Shown piece by piece: positions 7,876 through 16,050 of a stretch of DNA of 64,000 bases. The number at the start of each line of letters is the position of its first letter. Within the stretch, counting starts at the first letter, position 1. Both the position numbers and the translations under genes were made by a program. The notes under the pieces were generated by a model. It made no database searches, had not been told where the DNA came from, and was given only the letters and a program-made list of their open reading frames with translations. The stretch is from Pseudomonas jessenii (GTDB lineage Bacteria > Pseudomonadota > Gammaproteobacteria > Pseudomonadales > Pseudomonadaceae), in the NCBI RefSeq assembly GCF_002236115.1, contig NZ_NIWT01000002.1, forward strand, positions 372,001-436,000. Direction: 5' to 3'.

Positions 7876-8355
7876 ATGAACCCGAAAACCAACGACAAAA
7901 AAAACGGAAGCCTGAATGCTCGAATCTTGATGGTGCCTGCAATTGTTTTTGGATTGCTGGTCTCTCAGGTGGCGCTGGCGGGAGGTAATGGAGATGCCGC
8001 AGTGGGCGGTGGTCTTGGTGGGGTCCTGGGCAATGTTGTCGGTGGCCAGGTGGGTGGCAGCACGGGTGCGGCCGTTGGTGCCGGAGTCGGCGGCGCGGCC
8101 GGTAGTGCCATTGCCGCGCCAAAGCGCAGTCGCACCGAGGCGGCGGTAGGCGGTGGTTTGGGCGCGGCGGGTGGATCAGTGATCGGCAACAGTCTTGGCG
8201 GTTCGACCGGATCGGCCATCGGTGCCGGTCTTGGCGGTGCAGCCGGCGGTGCGGTCGGCAATGATCTGGGGAGTGATAGCGGCCACTTCCATTCCGGTGG
8301 CGGACATAAACATTCGAACAAGCACCACAATAAGCACCACAATAAGCATCACTAG
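7876..8355 (+). CDS. exported glycine-zipper protein with His-rich tail, copy 2
   Basis: A 159-residue paralogue of the preceding protein. The basic N-terminus and hydrophobic signal segment end in ALA before GGNG (about residue 36). The same glycine-zipper repeats follow. It then diverges into a C-terminal tail of about 22 residues very rich in histidine (GGGHKHSNKHHNKHHNKHH), encoded by a short tandem DNA repeat (aataagcaccac units). The tail could bind metal ions such as Zn, Ni or Cu; this is inference from composition. The ATG at 7876 has a GTGAGG ribosome binding site and is preferred to the longer in-frame opening at 7813. The acidic ORF at 8372 follows 16 bp later. Confidence 0.78.
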   Translation: MNPKTNDKKNGSLNARILMVPAIVFGLLVSQVALAGGNGDAAVGGGLGGVLGNVVGGQVGGSTGAAVGAGVGGAAGSAIAAPKRSRTEAAVGGGLGAAGGSVIGNSLGGSTGSAIGAGLGGAAGGAVGNDLGSDSGHFHSGGGHKHSNKHHNKHHNKHH

Positions 8356-8371
8356 TTGAGCGAGGCATCCC

Positions 8372-8554
8372 ATGACTGCGAAAAGCGAAGACAAGGAAGA
8401 AAAGGGGCCGAGCGCACAGCCATCTATAAACGATCCCGGCAATGAAGATCCGGGATCGCTGATGGATGATGCGACGGTACCGCTTAACGATGCTGATGAT
8501 GCGGGCGATGTGGGGAATATCGAGTTTGAAGATGAGGAAGAGGACGAGGACTGA
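8372..8554 (+). CDS. hypothetical small acidic protein (60 aa)
   Basis: Unrecognised and probably disordered. About half of the residues are charged, mostly Asp/Glu, ending in EFEDEEEDED. It starts 16 bp after the His-rich glycine-zipper gene with a GCGAGG ribosome binding site, so the two are probably co-transcribed. The opposite charges of the His-rich tail and this protein make a physical interaction conceivable, but nothing in the sequence proves it. Confidence 0.55.
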   Translation: MTAKSEDKEEKGPSAQPSINDPGNEDPGSLMDDATVPLNDADDAGDVGNIEFEDEEEDED

Positions 8555-8661
8555 TCGAATCGTGCTGGCGGATTGACCGGTTGTCCAGCTGATCGAACGC
8601 GTCCATCGCCCGATCCTCGCTAGGTCGTGGCCTGCACTTCAGGTCACACAAGAGGTGCGAT

Positions 8662-8871
8662 ATGAACACTGATCGGAAAGTCCCCGACGTTGATGAAACA
8701 CCGGAGTATCCGCTGCCGTCGCCTACCGATTCCTTGAGCCGTGACCAACGACCACCGGACGATGATGATGCAGGTGTGGAGCAGGTTCCGAGCGACGACG
8801 ATGATATAGAGGCCGATCCAGAAGACTGGGACGATGGCGCGGGTGAGCCTGCTATTACAAAGCGACAGTGA
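8662..8871 (+). CDS. hypothetical small acidic protein (69 aa)
   Basis: A second very acidic, proline-containing and probably disordered small protein (DDDDAGVEQVPSDDDDIEADPEDW), preceded by a good AGAGGTGCG ribosome binding site. It shares composition, though not an alignable sequence, with the 60-residue acidic protein 107 bp upstream. It is convergent with the Rhs gene, whose stop is 55 bp away. Confidence 0.55.
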   Translation: MNTDRKVPDVDETPEYPLPSPTDSLSRDQRPPDDDDAGVEQVPSDDDDIEADPEDWDDGAGEPAITKRQ

Positions 8872-8926
8872 AGAACCCTGGGTCCCGATTGCTTCTTTAA
8901 AGCGTCGGTTCGAGGGGGGAATCCGG

Positions 8927-11900
8927 TTAGAAAATTCCCCGGGGCTCTAGTGAGTCTCCGCAATACCCGTATTTATTCGAAGGTTTTGGAGAGGGCGCAT
9001 CAGGCTCTCCCTTATCAACCCTTGCCCTTCCTTGCCCATACGGCACCGAGCATCCCGGCTTGTTCTCCTGCGGGCAATTCCCGCCCAATCCCAATGGCGC
9101 CACCCACCCCGTCGGGTTCCGGGTGTACCGATACGGGTTCAACCCACCGGCCAGCATGACCGGATCCAGCGTCAGATAACGACCAATGTCGGGATGGTAG
9201 TAGCGATGACGGTTGTAGTGCAGGCCGCTCTCGGCGTCGAAGTATTGCCCCTGAAACCGTAGAGGCTGTTTGAGTCGTTCGCCGTCGCCCTGGCTCACTT
9301 CACGAAGTTTGCCGTGGGCGGTGTATTTGGCCGACCAGACGATAGCACCGCCGTAGTTGGTCAGTTCCTGCGGAGTACCGAGGTGGTCGAGTTGGTAGTA
9401 GAGCGGGCGGGCGTCTGCCCGGCCTTTTCCGTCAAGCAGCGCCAGCGGGCGGAAGCTGCCGGGTTCGTAAACGTAGCTGCGGTAGTGCTCGGGAGCGCTT
9501 TCGGCGATGAGCTGGTCGCCTTGCCAGAAGAATTGCGTGGTCTGGCTGTCGATGGTTTTGCGGATGCGCCGGCCGAAGGCGTCGTAGTGGTAGCTGACAC
9601 TTTTACCGTCCGGGGTGCTGACGCTGATCAGGCGGTGCTGGCTGTCATAGGTGTATTTGGTGACTTGGGGCGGCATGCCGCGGCGTTCGCGGATCAGGTT
9701 GCCGAAGGCGTCGTAGTCGTAGTGGCTGTTGCAATGGCGGTGCAGACGGTTGCCCTGGAGCACGAACGGGCCTGGACGGCCACGGATCAGCAGATTGCCG
9801 GCCGGGTCATGGGTGAAGTTCTCCGCGAACGGATCGCGGTCGTGGCGTACGCCGGTCAGGCGGTCGAACGCATCGTATTGATAGTGGCGCTGGCCGTGAC
9901 GGCTGTCGGCAATCTGCAGGAGATTGCCCTTGGCGCTGTAGGCATACTCGCGGCGATACAGCGCTCGTTGCTTTTGGCTGACGCAATGGAGCTGCAAGCG
10001 GCCTTGCTCGTCGTAGGCGTAGTCGCTGAGCAGCAGGCCCTGTTGGCGTTGCTGTTCGCGCCCGCCAACAAAACGGTGGCAGGTCAGGCGCGTGCCATTG
10101 AGATCGATGGCAGTGAGGGCGCCCCCCTTGGCATGGTGGTAGACAAGGACACAGTCGTCCGGAAGGTGCAGCCGCTTGAGCCGACCGCAGGCATCGTAGC
10201 CGTAACGCAGGGTGCCCCAGCCCTGATGCTCGGTGATCAGCCGGCCCTGGCGGTCGTATTCGAACGCCAGCGGATGGTCCTGACCGTCATCGACGCGGAC
10301 CAATCGCCCTAAGTTGTCGTAGTGGTACTCGACCTTGATCCCGTCGGGCAGGGTCTTGAGCAACAAGCGCCCGGCGCTGTCGCGTTGGTATTGTGTGACG
10401 AGTTGCGAACCGTCGTCGCCGAACTCGGTTTTTTTCAGCAACTGGCCATTACCGTCATACGCATAGGTGGTACGACGGCCATCAAAGCCGGTTTCCTGTC
10501 GGATCAATCCGCCAGGCGTGTAGTCCAGCCGATAGGTGTCGCCGACCTCGTTTTCGATCTCGGTGAGCAACAGTTGCGCATGATCGTAGCCGTACTTCAG
10601 CGTGCTGCCGTCGGGGTTGATCCGACGGCTGACCAAGTGCAGGTCGTCGGCGTATTCGTAACGGGTTACCCGTCCCAGTTCGTCGGTTTCGGCGGTGACC
10701 TGGCCGTAGGCGTTGTAGCGATAGGCACGGCAGGCACCGGTGGGCAGCGTGATCCTGGTCAGTCGACCCACGGCGTCCCACTCATAGCCGGTGACGGCAT
10801 CGTGTTCGTCCTGCCGGGTAATCCGCCGGCCCAGCACATCGTAGGAAAAAGCGCGCTGGGCACCGTCCGGCAAGGTCTCCTCCAACAGTTGCCCCAAGGC
10901 GTTCCAGACAAACCGGTGACCGCTCTGATCGGGGAATCGGATTGTCAGCAAGCGCCCTTTGGGGTCGTAGAAATAGCGGGTGATCTGTCCATCGGGATCG
11001 GAAACAGCAGTGATGTCGCCCTGGGCATTGCGCTGACAGGTCCAGGTCGCCTGACCACGGGTGAGGGTGCGCAGGAAACCGTGCCGATAGTTGCAGGTCA
11101 TGGGCGCCTCATCGGGCGCACGCCGCGCGATCAACCGACCGGCTTCGTCATAATGGTATTCGGTGACGGCGCCGAGGGCGTCCTGCTCGGCGATCAGGCG
11201 ACCCTGATCGTCGTAGGCCTTGTGCAACTCACCGCCGTCGGGCCCGACCTGGCGTACCAGGCGTGCGCGGTTGTCATGAACGTAAACCTCTTCGCTACCG
11301 TCGGCGTTGTTCACTGTCACACAGCCTTTATCGTCCCAGGCGTAACGTGCCTCCATTTGCGAAAACGAGGCCCAATGATGGATGCAGCGGGCTGCCTTGC
11401 CAGAGCGTTCCCACGCCCAGAAGAAACTCGCGCCGCCGGCCAGTTGCCGTTGCAGGATCACGTGCTGCTCGTCGTAGTCATAGCGCTCGCTTTCACCTGC
11501 GGCGTTGGTTGCCTCGATCAAGCGCCGGCGGGCGTCGTAGCGGTAGCTGACCAGTGTCTGTTCGGTGCGCCAGGTGTTTGCCTCGCAGTCGCCGCGCTGA
11601 AACACCTGATAGTCGACGGCCACCAGGTGCTTGACGTCGTAACGCAGCAATAAGGCGCGGTCGGCGCCGTTGTCCAGGCGTTGGATCCGGTCACAGCGGT
11701 CCCGCTGCACCGTCAGGCGGTTGCCGTAGGCATCGCTGATCGTGCTGAGCCGGCCGTCATGAAAGTGGTAGAACCGCGCGCGGTGGCCGGCCAGGGCGAG
11801 GATCAATTCGTCCGGCTCTTCGCCGAGGTAAATCGCCGCCCGCGACAGGCTGTTGTGGATCACCGGGCGCGCTGCCGTCGGCCGTGGAAAGGGCGTGCGG

Positions 11901-12259
11901 CGGTTTTCGGGGTCGATCCACAGCACCCGCTCGCTGTGGAGTTCCAGGTGCTGGGACAGCGAATGGCTCCAGCCAAAACCGAGGCCACTGTCGATTTCGA
12001 CGGCACTGGTGCGATAGAGGCGGGTGAAGTCGAAAGGCAGGATTCCGTCGAGGGTGCCATCGGTCAGGGTCAGCAGTTCTTCACCGGTAACCATCGACAC
12101 CGGGCCGTTGTGGGTGGCGGTTCGCTCGGCGGTGTCGATACTGACACCATTGGGGTTTTTCGCCTGTCTGGAGGCGTCCTCGTGGCGTTCATGCCTGCCG
12201 GGGCAAAGTATCAGGGGACCGCTGGCGGGGCATGCCAATACCTCTTGGGGATCGAACAT
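8927..12259 (-). CDS. Rhs-family protein with short C-terminal tail
   Basis: A 1,110-residue protein. Near the N-terminus a DUF6531-like stretch (GPVSMVTGEELLTLTDG...) is followed by many YD repeats (consensus GxxxxxxYDxxGRL), which fold into the Rhs cocoon. The core ends with GRYLTLDPVMLAGGLNPYRY and WVAPLGLGG, after which only about 50 residues remain. Family members normally have DPIGL and DPLGL here, the Asp residues of the self-cleaving aspartyl protease. In this protein the second motif is APLGL (codon GCG) and the first is DPVML. There is no PAAR domain, so any T6SS delivery would need another adaptor. No immunity gene follows. This looks like an Rhs with a lost or decayed toxin module. 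The start ATG has only a weak ribosome binding site. Confidence 0.88.
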   Translation of the reverse strand: MFDPQEVLACPASGPLILCPGRHERHEDASRQAKNPNGVSIDTAERTATHNGPVSMVTGEELLTLTDGTLDGILPFDFTRLYRTSAVEIDSGLGFGWSHSLSQHLELHSERVLWIDPENRRTPFPRPTAARPVIHNSLSRAAIYLGEEPDELILALAGHRARFYHFHDGRLSTISDAYGNRLTVQRDRCDRIQRLDNGADRALLLRYDVKHLVAVDYQVFQRGDCEANTWRTEQTLVSYRYDARRRLIEATNAAGESERYDYDEQHVILQRQLAGGASFFWAWERSGKAARCIHHWASFSQMEARYAWDDKGCVTVNNADGSEEVYVHDNRARLVRQVGPDGGELHKAYDDQGRLIAEQDALGAVTEYHYDEAGRLIARRAPDEAPMTCNYRHGFLRTLTRGQATWTCQRNAQGDITAVSDPDGQITRYFYDPKGRLLTIRFPDQSGHRFVWNALGQLLEETLPDGAQRAFSYDVLGRRITRQDEHDAVTGYEWDAVGRLTRITLPTGACRAYRYNAYGQVTAETDELGRVTRYEYADDLHLVSRRINPDGSTLKYGYDHAQLLLTEIENEVGDTYRLDYTPGGLIRQETGFDGRRTTYAYDGNGQLLKKTEFGDDGSQLVTQYQRDSAGRLLLKTLPDGIKVEYHYDNLGRLVRVDDGQDHPLAFEYDRQGRLITEHQGWGTLRYGYDACGRLKRLHLPDDCVLVYHHAKGGALTAIDLNGTRLTCHRFVGGREQQRQQGLLLSDYAYDEQGRLQLHCVSQKQRALYRREYAYSAKGNLLQIADSRHGQRHYQYDAFDRLTGVRHDRDPFAENFTHDPAGNLLIRGRPGPFVLQGNRLHRHCNSHYDYDAFGNLIRERRGMPPQVTKYTYDSQHRLISVSTPDGKSVSYHYDAFGRRIRKTIDSQTTQFFWQGDQLIAESAPEHYRSYVYEPGSFRPLALLDGKGRADARPLYYQLDHLGTPQELTNYGGAIVWSAKYTAHGKLREVSQGDGERLKQPLRFQGQYFDAESGLHYNRHRYYHPDIGRYLTLDPVMLAGGLNPYRYTRNPTGWVAPLGLGGNCPQENKPGCSVPYGQGRARVDKGEPDAPSPKPSNKYGYCGDSLEPRGIF

Positions 12260-12507
12260 CTGCTGTCTTTCGCTTGGCGGAATGTGGAGCGCGAAACTCT
12301 GCGGGGGATCGGCGAGGAAAGAAGTCGGGAAAGGGTGGCGCTTGCTGTAGGGCTATTCGCTAAATCGCGGAGGGCCATTCGGCGTCGATCGGAATTTCAT
12401 CATTGCTCTAGACCAGCGGCGCTCGCTATGCTGCTGAATCCTTTAATCCATGGGGCATCGGCCGTACCTGAGCTGCCCGGGATACCTTAGAAAACGGATC
12501 AGATGCG

Positions 12508-13203
12508 ATGAATGCACCACTGAAAGCATTCGGCCCGATCAAGGCCGTGATTTTCGATATGGACGGCTTGTTGCTGGACACGGAAGGCATCTACACCGAA
12601 GTCACCTCCATAATTGCCGCGCGTTACGGCCGGACGTTCGACTGGAGCATCAAACAGAACATCATTGGCCGGGGCGCGGGCGATCTGGCGCGCTATGTGG
12701 TTGAAGCGCTGGACTTGCCGATTACGGCACAAGAGTTTCTGGTGATCCGCGAGCCGCTGATGCGCGAGCGTTTTCCTACAGCGCAGGCAATGCCCGGAGC
12801 ACAGGAACTGGTACGGCATCTGAAGGCCAACAATATTCCCATTGCCGTAGGCACCAGTTCTTCGAGCCAGTCGTTCGGCCAGAAAACCACATTGCACCGC
12901 GACTGGTTCGCCTTGTTCGACTTTATCGTCACCGCCGATGACGCCGAGGTGGGCGCGGCCAAACCAGCACCGGATATTTTCCTGACGGCGGCGCGGCGCC
13001 TGGGTGTTGCACCGCAAGACTGCCTGGTGTTCGAGGATTCGCCCTTCGGCGTCACTGCGGCGAAAGCGGCAGGGATGACGGCGATTGCGATTCCGGATGC
13101 GGCAATGGCCGACGCCAGGTACGCACACGCCGATGGCATTCTTCGTACGCTGAAGGCGTTTGTGCCGAGTGCTTTTGGTTTGCCGGCGCTGGAATGGACC
13201 TAG
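12508..13203 (+). CDS. HAD-superfamily phosphatase (beta-phosphoglucomutase/HDHD1-like)
   Basis: A 231-residue HAD hydrolase. Motif I is FDMDGLLLDTE (nucleophile Asp17, acid/base Asp19), motif II VGTSSSS (about 114-120), motif III Lys152 in AKPAPDIF, and motif IV FEDSPFG (Glu176/Asp177). The helical cap is inserted after motif I (C1 cap), as in beta-phosphoglucomutase and pseudouridine-5'-phosphatase. The GLLLDTE variant is typical of the latter group, but the substrate cannot be assigned from sequence alone. The gene is divergent from rhs across a 248-bp gap in which I see no clear signal. Confidence 0.85.
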   Translation: MNAPLKAFGPIKAVIFDMDGLLLDTEGIYTEVTSIIAARYGRTFDWSIKQNIIGRGAGDLARYVVEALDLPITAQEFLVIREPLMRERFPTAQAMPGAQELVRHLKANNIPIAVGTSSSSQSFGQKTTLHRDWFALFDFIVTADDAEVGAAKPAPDIFLTAARRLGVAPQDCLVFEDSPFGVTAAKAAGMTAIAIPDAAMADARYAHADGILRTLKAFVPSAFGLPALEWT

Positions 13204-13230
13204 CTAAAAAGACGGGTCGACTCTGGCAAA

Positions 13231-13320
13231 TGTGGGAGCGGGCTTGCTCGCGAAGGCGGTGTACCAGGCAACATTGATGTCGTCTGATTCACCGCTTTCG
13301 CGAGCAAGCCCGCTCCCACA
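13231..13320. repeat. REPIN (GCGGGCTTGCTCGCGAAGGC variant)
   Basis: An inverted REP doublet of the 'gggcttgctcgcgaaggc' sub-type with an unrelated spacer. It lies between the convergent HAD and SDR genes. Confidence 0.88.
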
Positions 13321-13340
13321 TTGGGTTTGCGTTTAACGCA

Positions 13341-14087
13341 TCAGGCGCCGAAACCACCGTCGATGGTCAGGCTGGCCCCCGTGATATAGCCCGCTTCAGG
13401 GCTGACAAGGTAGGCGACGAAGCTGGCGATCTCTTCGGCCTTGCCGTAACGGCCCACGGCCATCAACGGGATCAGGCTTTCCGCAAAGTCACCCTCGGCC
13501 GGATTCATGTCGGTGTCGACCGGGCCCGGTTGCACGTTATTGATGGTGATGCCTTGCGGGCCGAGATCACGGGCCAGGCCTTTGGTCAGACCGACCAGCG
13601 CCGACTTGCTCATGGCGTACGGGCCACCACCGGCGAAGGGCATGCGGTCTGCGTTGGTGCTGCCGATATTGATGATGCGACCGCCTTCGGTCATGTGTCT
13701 GGCGGCGGCCTGGGTGGCGATGAACACGCTACGCACGTTGATGGCCAGGGTCTGGTCGAAGTCTTCGAGTTTGAACTCGTCCAGCGGTGCAACCGCCAGT
13801 ACGCCAGCATTGTTGACCAGGATATCCAGGCGACCGAAGGCTTCTACCGTGGCGGACACGGCGCCGCGGATGGCGTCGGCGTCGGCGCTGTCGGCCTTAA
13901 TGGCCAGGGCCTTGCCGCCCTTGGCGATGATGCTGCCTTGCAGTTCTTCGGCTTTGGCCGTGGAGCTGACGTAGGTGAAGGCAACGGTGGCGCCTTCAGC
14001 GGCCAGGCGCTTGACGATGGCTGCGCCGATGCCGCGGGAACCACCTTGAATCAAGGCCACTTTGCCGCTGAGGTTCTGAGTAGTCAT
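13341..14087 (-). CDS. short-chain dehydrogenase/reductase (SDR family)
   Basis: A 248-residue classical SDR. The cofactor motif is GGSRGIGAA (15-23), with NNAG at 92-95 and the catalytic tetrad Asn117-Ser143-Tyr157-Lys161 (YAMSK). The C-terminus ends in DGGFGA, typical of FabG-like 3-oxoacyl reductases. The absence of acidic residues after the Rossmann turn favours NADPH. The substrate is unknown. The start at 14087 was chosen for its GGAG ribosome binding site and the conserved LSGKVALIQG beginning; the open frame extends further without support. The divergent LysR gene probably regulates it. Confidence 0.9.
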   Translation of the reverse strand: MTTQNLSGKVALIQGGSRGIGAAIVKRLAAEGATVAFTYVSSTAKAEELQGSIIAKGGKALAIKADSADADAIRGAVSATVEAFGRLDILVNNAGVLAVAPLDEFKLEDFDQTLAINVRSVFIATQAAARHMTEGGRIINIGSTNADRMPFAGGGPYAMSKSALVGLTKGLARDLGPQGITINNVQPGPVDTDMNPAEGDFAESLIPLMAVGRYGKAEEIASFVAYLVSPEAGYITGASLTIDGGFGA

Positions 14088-14161
14088 ATCGATCTCCAAG
14101 TCCCGAGGCGAGATGTCCCGGTTGATGGAGGCTAGTATCGATTCAGGATTACGTGCTGTGT

Positions 14162-14182
14162 AGACCATAGTTGCGATAGTCT
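14162..14182. promoter_or_regulatory. candidate LysR-type operator
   Basis: An imperfect 21-bp dyad, AGAC-N-AT ... AT-N-GTCT, lies in the 124-bp gap between the divergent SDR and LysR genes, 30 bp before the LysR start. That is the usual place and shape of a LysR regulatory site; there is no direct evidence of binding. Confidence 0.35.
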
Positions 14183-14211
14183 GTGTAAACCAAAAGTTTA
14201 TAGTGGCGCTT

Positions 14212-15135
14212 ATGGAAACCTTCAGCAGTATCGAATGCTTTGTGCGCAGTGCCGAGGTCGGCAGCTTTGCTGAGGCGGCGCGGCGCTTGAGCCTAACACC
14301 GGCGGCGGTGGGCAAGAGCGTTGCCAAGCTCGAGGCACGCCTGGGTGTCAGATTGTTCCAGCGCAGCACTCGCAGCCTGACCCTGACGGAAGCCGGTCAG
14401 TTGTTTCTAGGCGAAGTCAGCGGCAGCCTGCACACGATCCAGAATGCCGTGGCCAATCTCGCCAGCGCCGGAGGGCAGCCGGCGGGCACCTTGAAAGTCA
14501 GCATGGGGACAGTATTTGGGTGCCTGTACATTGTGCCGATGCTCGGCGAGTTTCTGCGGCGATTCCCGGCGATCAACCCGGACTGGCACTTCGACAACCG
14601 CCAGGTCGATCTGATCGGGCAGGGTTTCGACGCGGCCATCGGCGGCGGCTTCGAATTGCCCCAGGGCGTGGTGGCACGCCGGCTGAGTCCGGCGCATCGG
14701 GTGTTGGTGGCTACGCAGGACTACCTGGAGACACATGCAGCGATCAGCGAGCCGGATGACCTCAAGCACCATGACGGGATTCTGATCCGCTCACCGCAGA
14801 CCGGTCGGGTACGCTCCTGGCAGTTGACCCATCGCAATCAGCAACACAGCCCGTTGACGCTCAAGGCGCGGATGACCATGAGCGATTCCGAGGCCGCCTG
14901 CGCCACGGCCGCGCAGGGTCTGGGCATTGCGCTGGTGAGCATGCCGTTTGCCGCGGGCTATCTGGAGTCGGGCAGGCTGCAGCGGGTGTTGCCGGACTGG
15001 TACATCGATGACGGCTATACCTCCATCTATTACGCCGAACACAAACTGCTGCCGGGCAAGACCCGGGCGTTTGTCGAATTCGTCATTGAGCAGTTTGCCG
15101 AGCGGGGGTTGGGGCAGAGGTTCAGTGCGGTTTGA
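14212..15135 (+). CDS. LysR-family transcriptional regulator
   Basis: A 307-residue LysR-type regulator. The N-terminal winged helix-turn-helix (about 3-62) is seen in SIECFVRSAEVGSFAEAARRLSLTPAAVGKSVAKLE. A periplasmic-binding-protein-like effector domain (about 90-300) follows. It belongs to the subgroup (CrgA/DhfR-like) often divergent from an SDR or other oxidoreductase. ATG at 14212 is preferred to the in-frame GTG at 14203. By family logic it would activate or repress the SDR gene 124 bp away in response to a small molecule. Confidence 0.92.
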   Translation: METFSSIECFVRSAEVGSFAEAARRLSLTPAAVGKSVAKLEARLGVRLFQRSTRSLTLTEAGQLFLGEVSGSLHTIQNAVANLASAGGQPAGTLKVSMGTVFGCLYIVPMLGEFLRRFPAINPDWHFDNRQVDLIGQGFDAAIGGGFELPQGVVARRLSPAHRVLVATQDYLETHAAISEPDDLKHHDGILIRSPQTGRVRSWQLTHRNQQHSPLTLKARMTMSDSEAACATAAQGLGIALVSMPFAAGYLESGRLQRVLPDWYIDDGYTSIYYAEHKLLPGKTRAFVEFVIEQFAERGLGQRFSAV

Positions 15136-15160
15136 GCCTGGCTTAAGACCGAGGTGTTGC

Positions 15161-15252
15161 CATCGCGGGCAAGCCACGCTCCCACAGGTTTTGCGTCGAA
15201 TACACTACTGAGGTGCAATGCATAACCTGTGGGAGCGAGCTTGCTCGCGATT
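15161..15252. repeat. REPIN, outward-facing arms
   Basis: Two REP sequences in the opposite relative orientation to most copies here (tcgcgggcaagc...ctcccacagg, then cctgtgggagcgagc...tcgcga). It lies between the convergent LysR and racemase genes. Confidence 0.82.
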
Positions 15253-15265
15253 GGGGCACCGCGGT

Positions 15266-15994
15266 CTACCGGGCAAACCGCCCCGGCCAACCAATGATGT
15301 TTTTCGGCCGTGGCGTCGCATAAGTCCGCACCTTCGATGTCGACAGCCCCAGTCGCACCAATGATTCGGCAATAGTCACCGCCGCCGTCACCCCATCCAC
15401 CACCGGTACCCCGGTACGTCGGCGAATCTGCTCGTCCAGCCCGGCCATGCCGCCGCAGCCCAGGCAAATCACTTCGGCCTTGTCCTGGGTCACCGCCAGT
15501 TCGGCCTGATGGACGATGGCCTCCAGTGCGCGCTGCGGTTCGTGTTCCAGTTCCAGTACGGCCAGCCCACTGGCCCGTACCGAGGCGCAACGGTCCCAGA
15601 GGCCCGAGAGCTTGAGGCGATCTTCGATCAGCGGCACGGTGCGGTCGAGGGTGGTGACCACGGAATAGGCGTGACCGAGAAACATGGCTGTGCTGGCGGC
15701 GGCATCGGTGATATCCACCACTGGCACATTGAGCAGTTCCTGCAAGCCTTCACGGCCGTGCTCGCCGTAGCCGGCCTGGATCACCGCATCGAAGGGCTGG
15801 TCGTAGGACATCACCCGGTCCATGACCGCGATGGCCGCCAGGTAACTCTCGAAATTGCCCTCAATGGAGTCCGCGCCGAAATGCGGGGTGAGGCCGACGA
15901 TTTCCGTGCCGGGTGACGCGACGGCCTGCGCCGAACGGGCGATGGCCTGGGTGATGGATTCGGTGGTGTTGACGTTGACCACGAGAATGCGCAT
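15266..15994 (-). CDS. Asp/Glu/hydantoin (allantoin) racemase family protein
   Basis: A 242-residue protein of the Asp/Glu/hydantoin racemase superfamily, with start MRILVVNVNTTESIT. Active family members use two cysteines, one in each half. The second is present (Cys180 in ICLGCGGMAGL). Where hydantoin and allantoin racemases have an ACFGDPG-type first cysteine, this protein has AGYGEHG, so Gly75 takes that place. It may therefore be a one-cysteine enzyme with a different reaction, such as a decarboxylase or isomerase, or an inactive binding protein. It is encoded 56 bp downstream of an NCS1 permease gene, on the same strand, so the substrate is probably a hydantoin-like or other purine/pyrimidine-derived heterocycle. 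Confidence 0.82.
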   Translation of the reverse strand: MRILVVNVNTTESITQAIARSAQAVASPGTEIVGLTPHFGADSIEGNFESYLAAIAVMDRVMSYDQPFDAVIQAGYGEHGREGLQELLNVPVVDITDAAASTAMFLGHAYSVVTTLDRTVPLIEDRLKLSGLWDRCASVRASGLAVLELEHEPQRALEAIVHQAELAVTQDKAEVICLGCGGMAGLDEQIRRRTGVPVVDGVTAAVTIAESLVRLGLSTSKVRTYATPRPKNIIGWPGRFAR

Positions 15995-16050
15995 GGGGAG
16001 TCCTTATTGCAGTTGGTTCTGCGGCCCGACAACGCCGGGCCGCGACGGGA

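Noticed and set aside
9314..11653. Long plus-strand ORFs opposite the Rhs gene (332 and 443 codons)
   Set aside because: They are antisense shadows of repetitive GC-rich coding DNA, with low-complexity Val/Ala/Gly composition and no ribosome binding sites.
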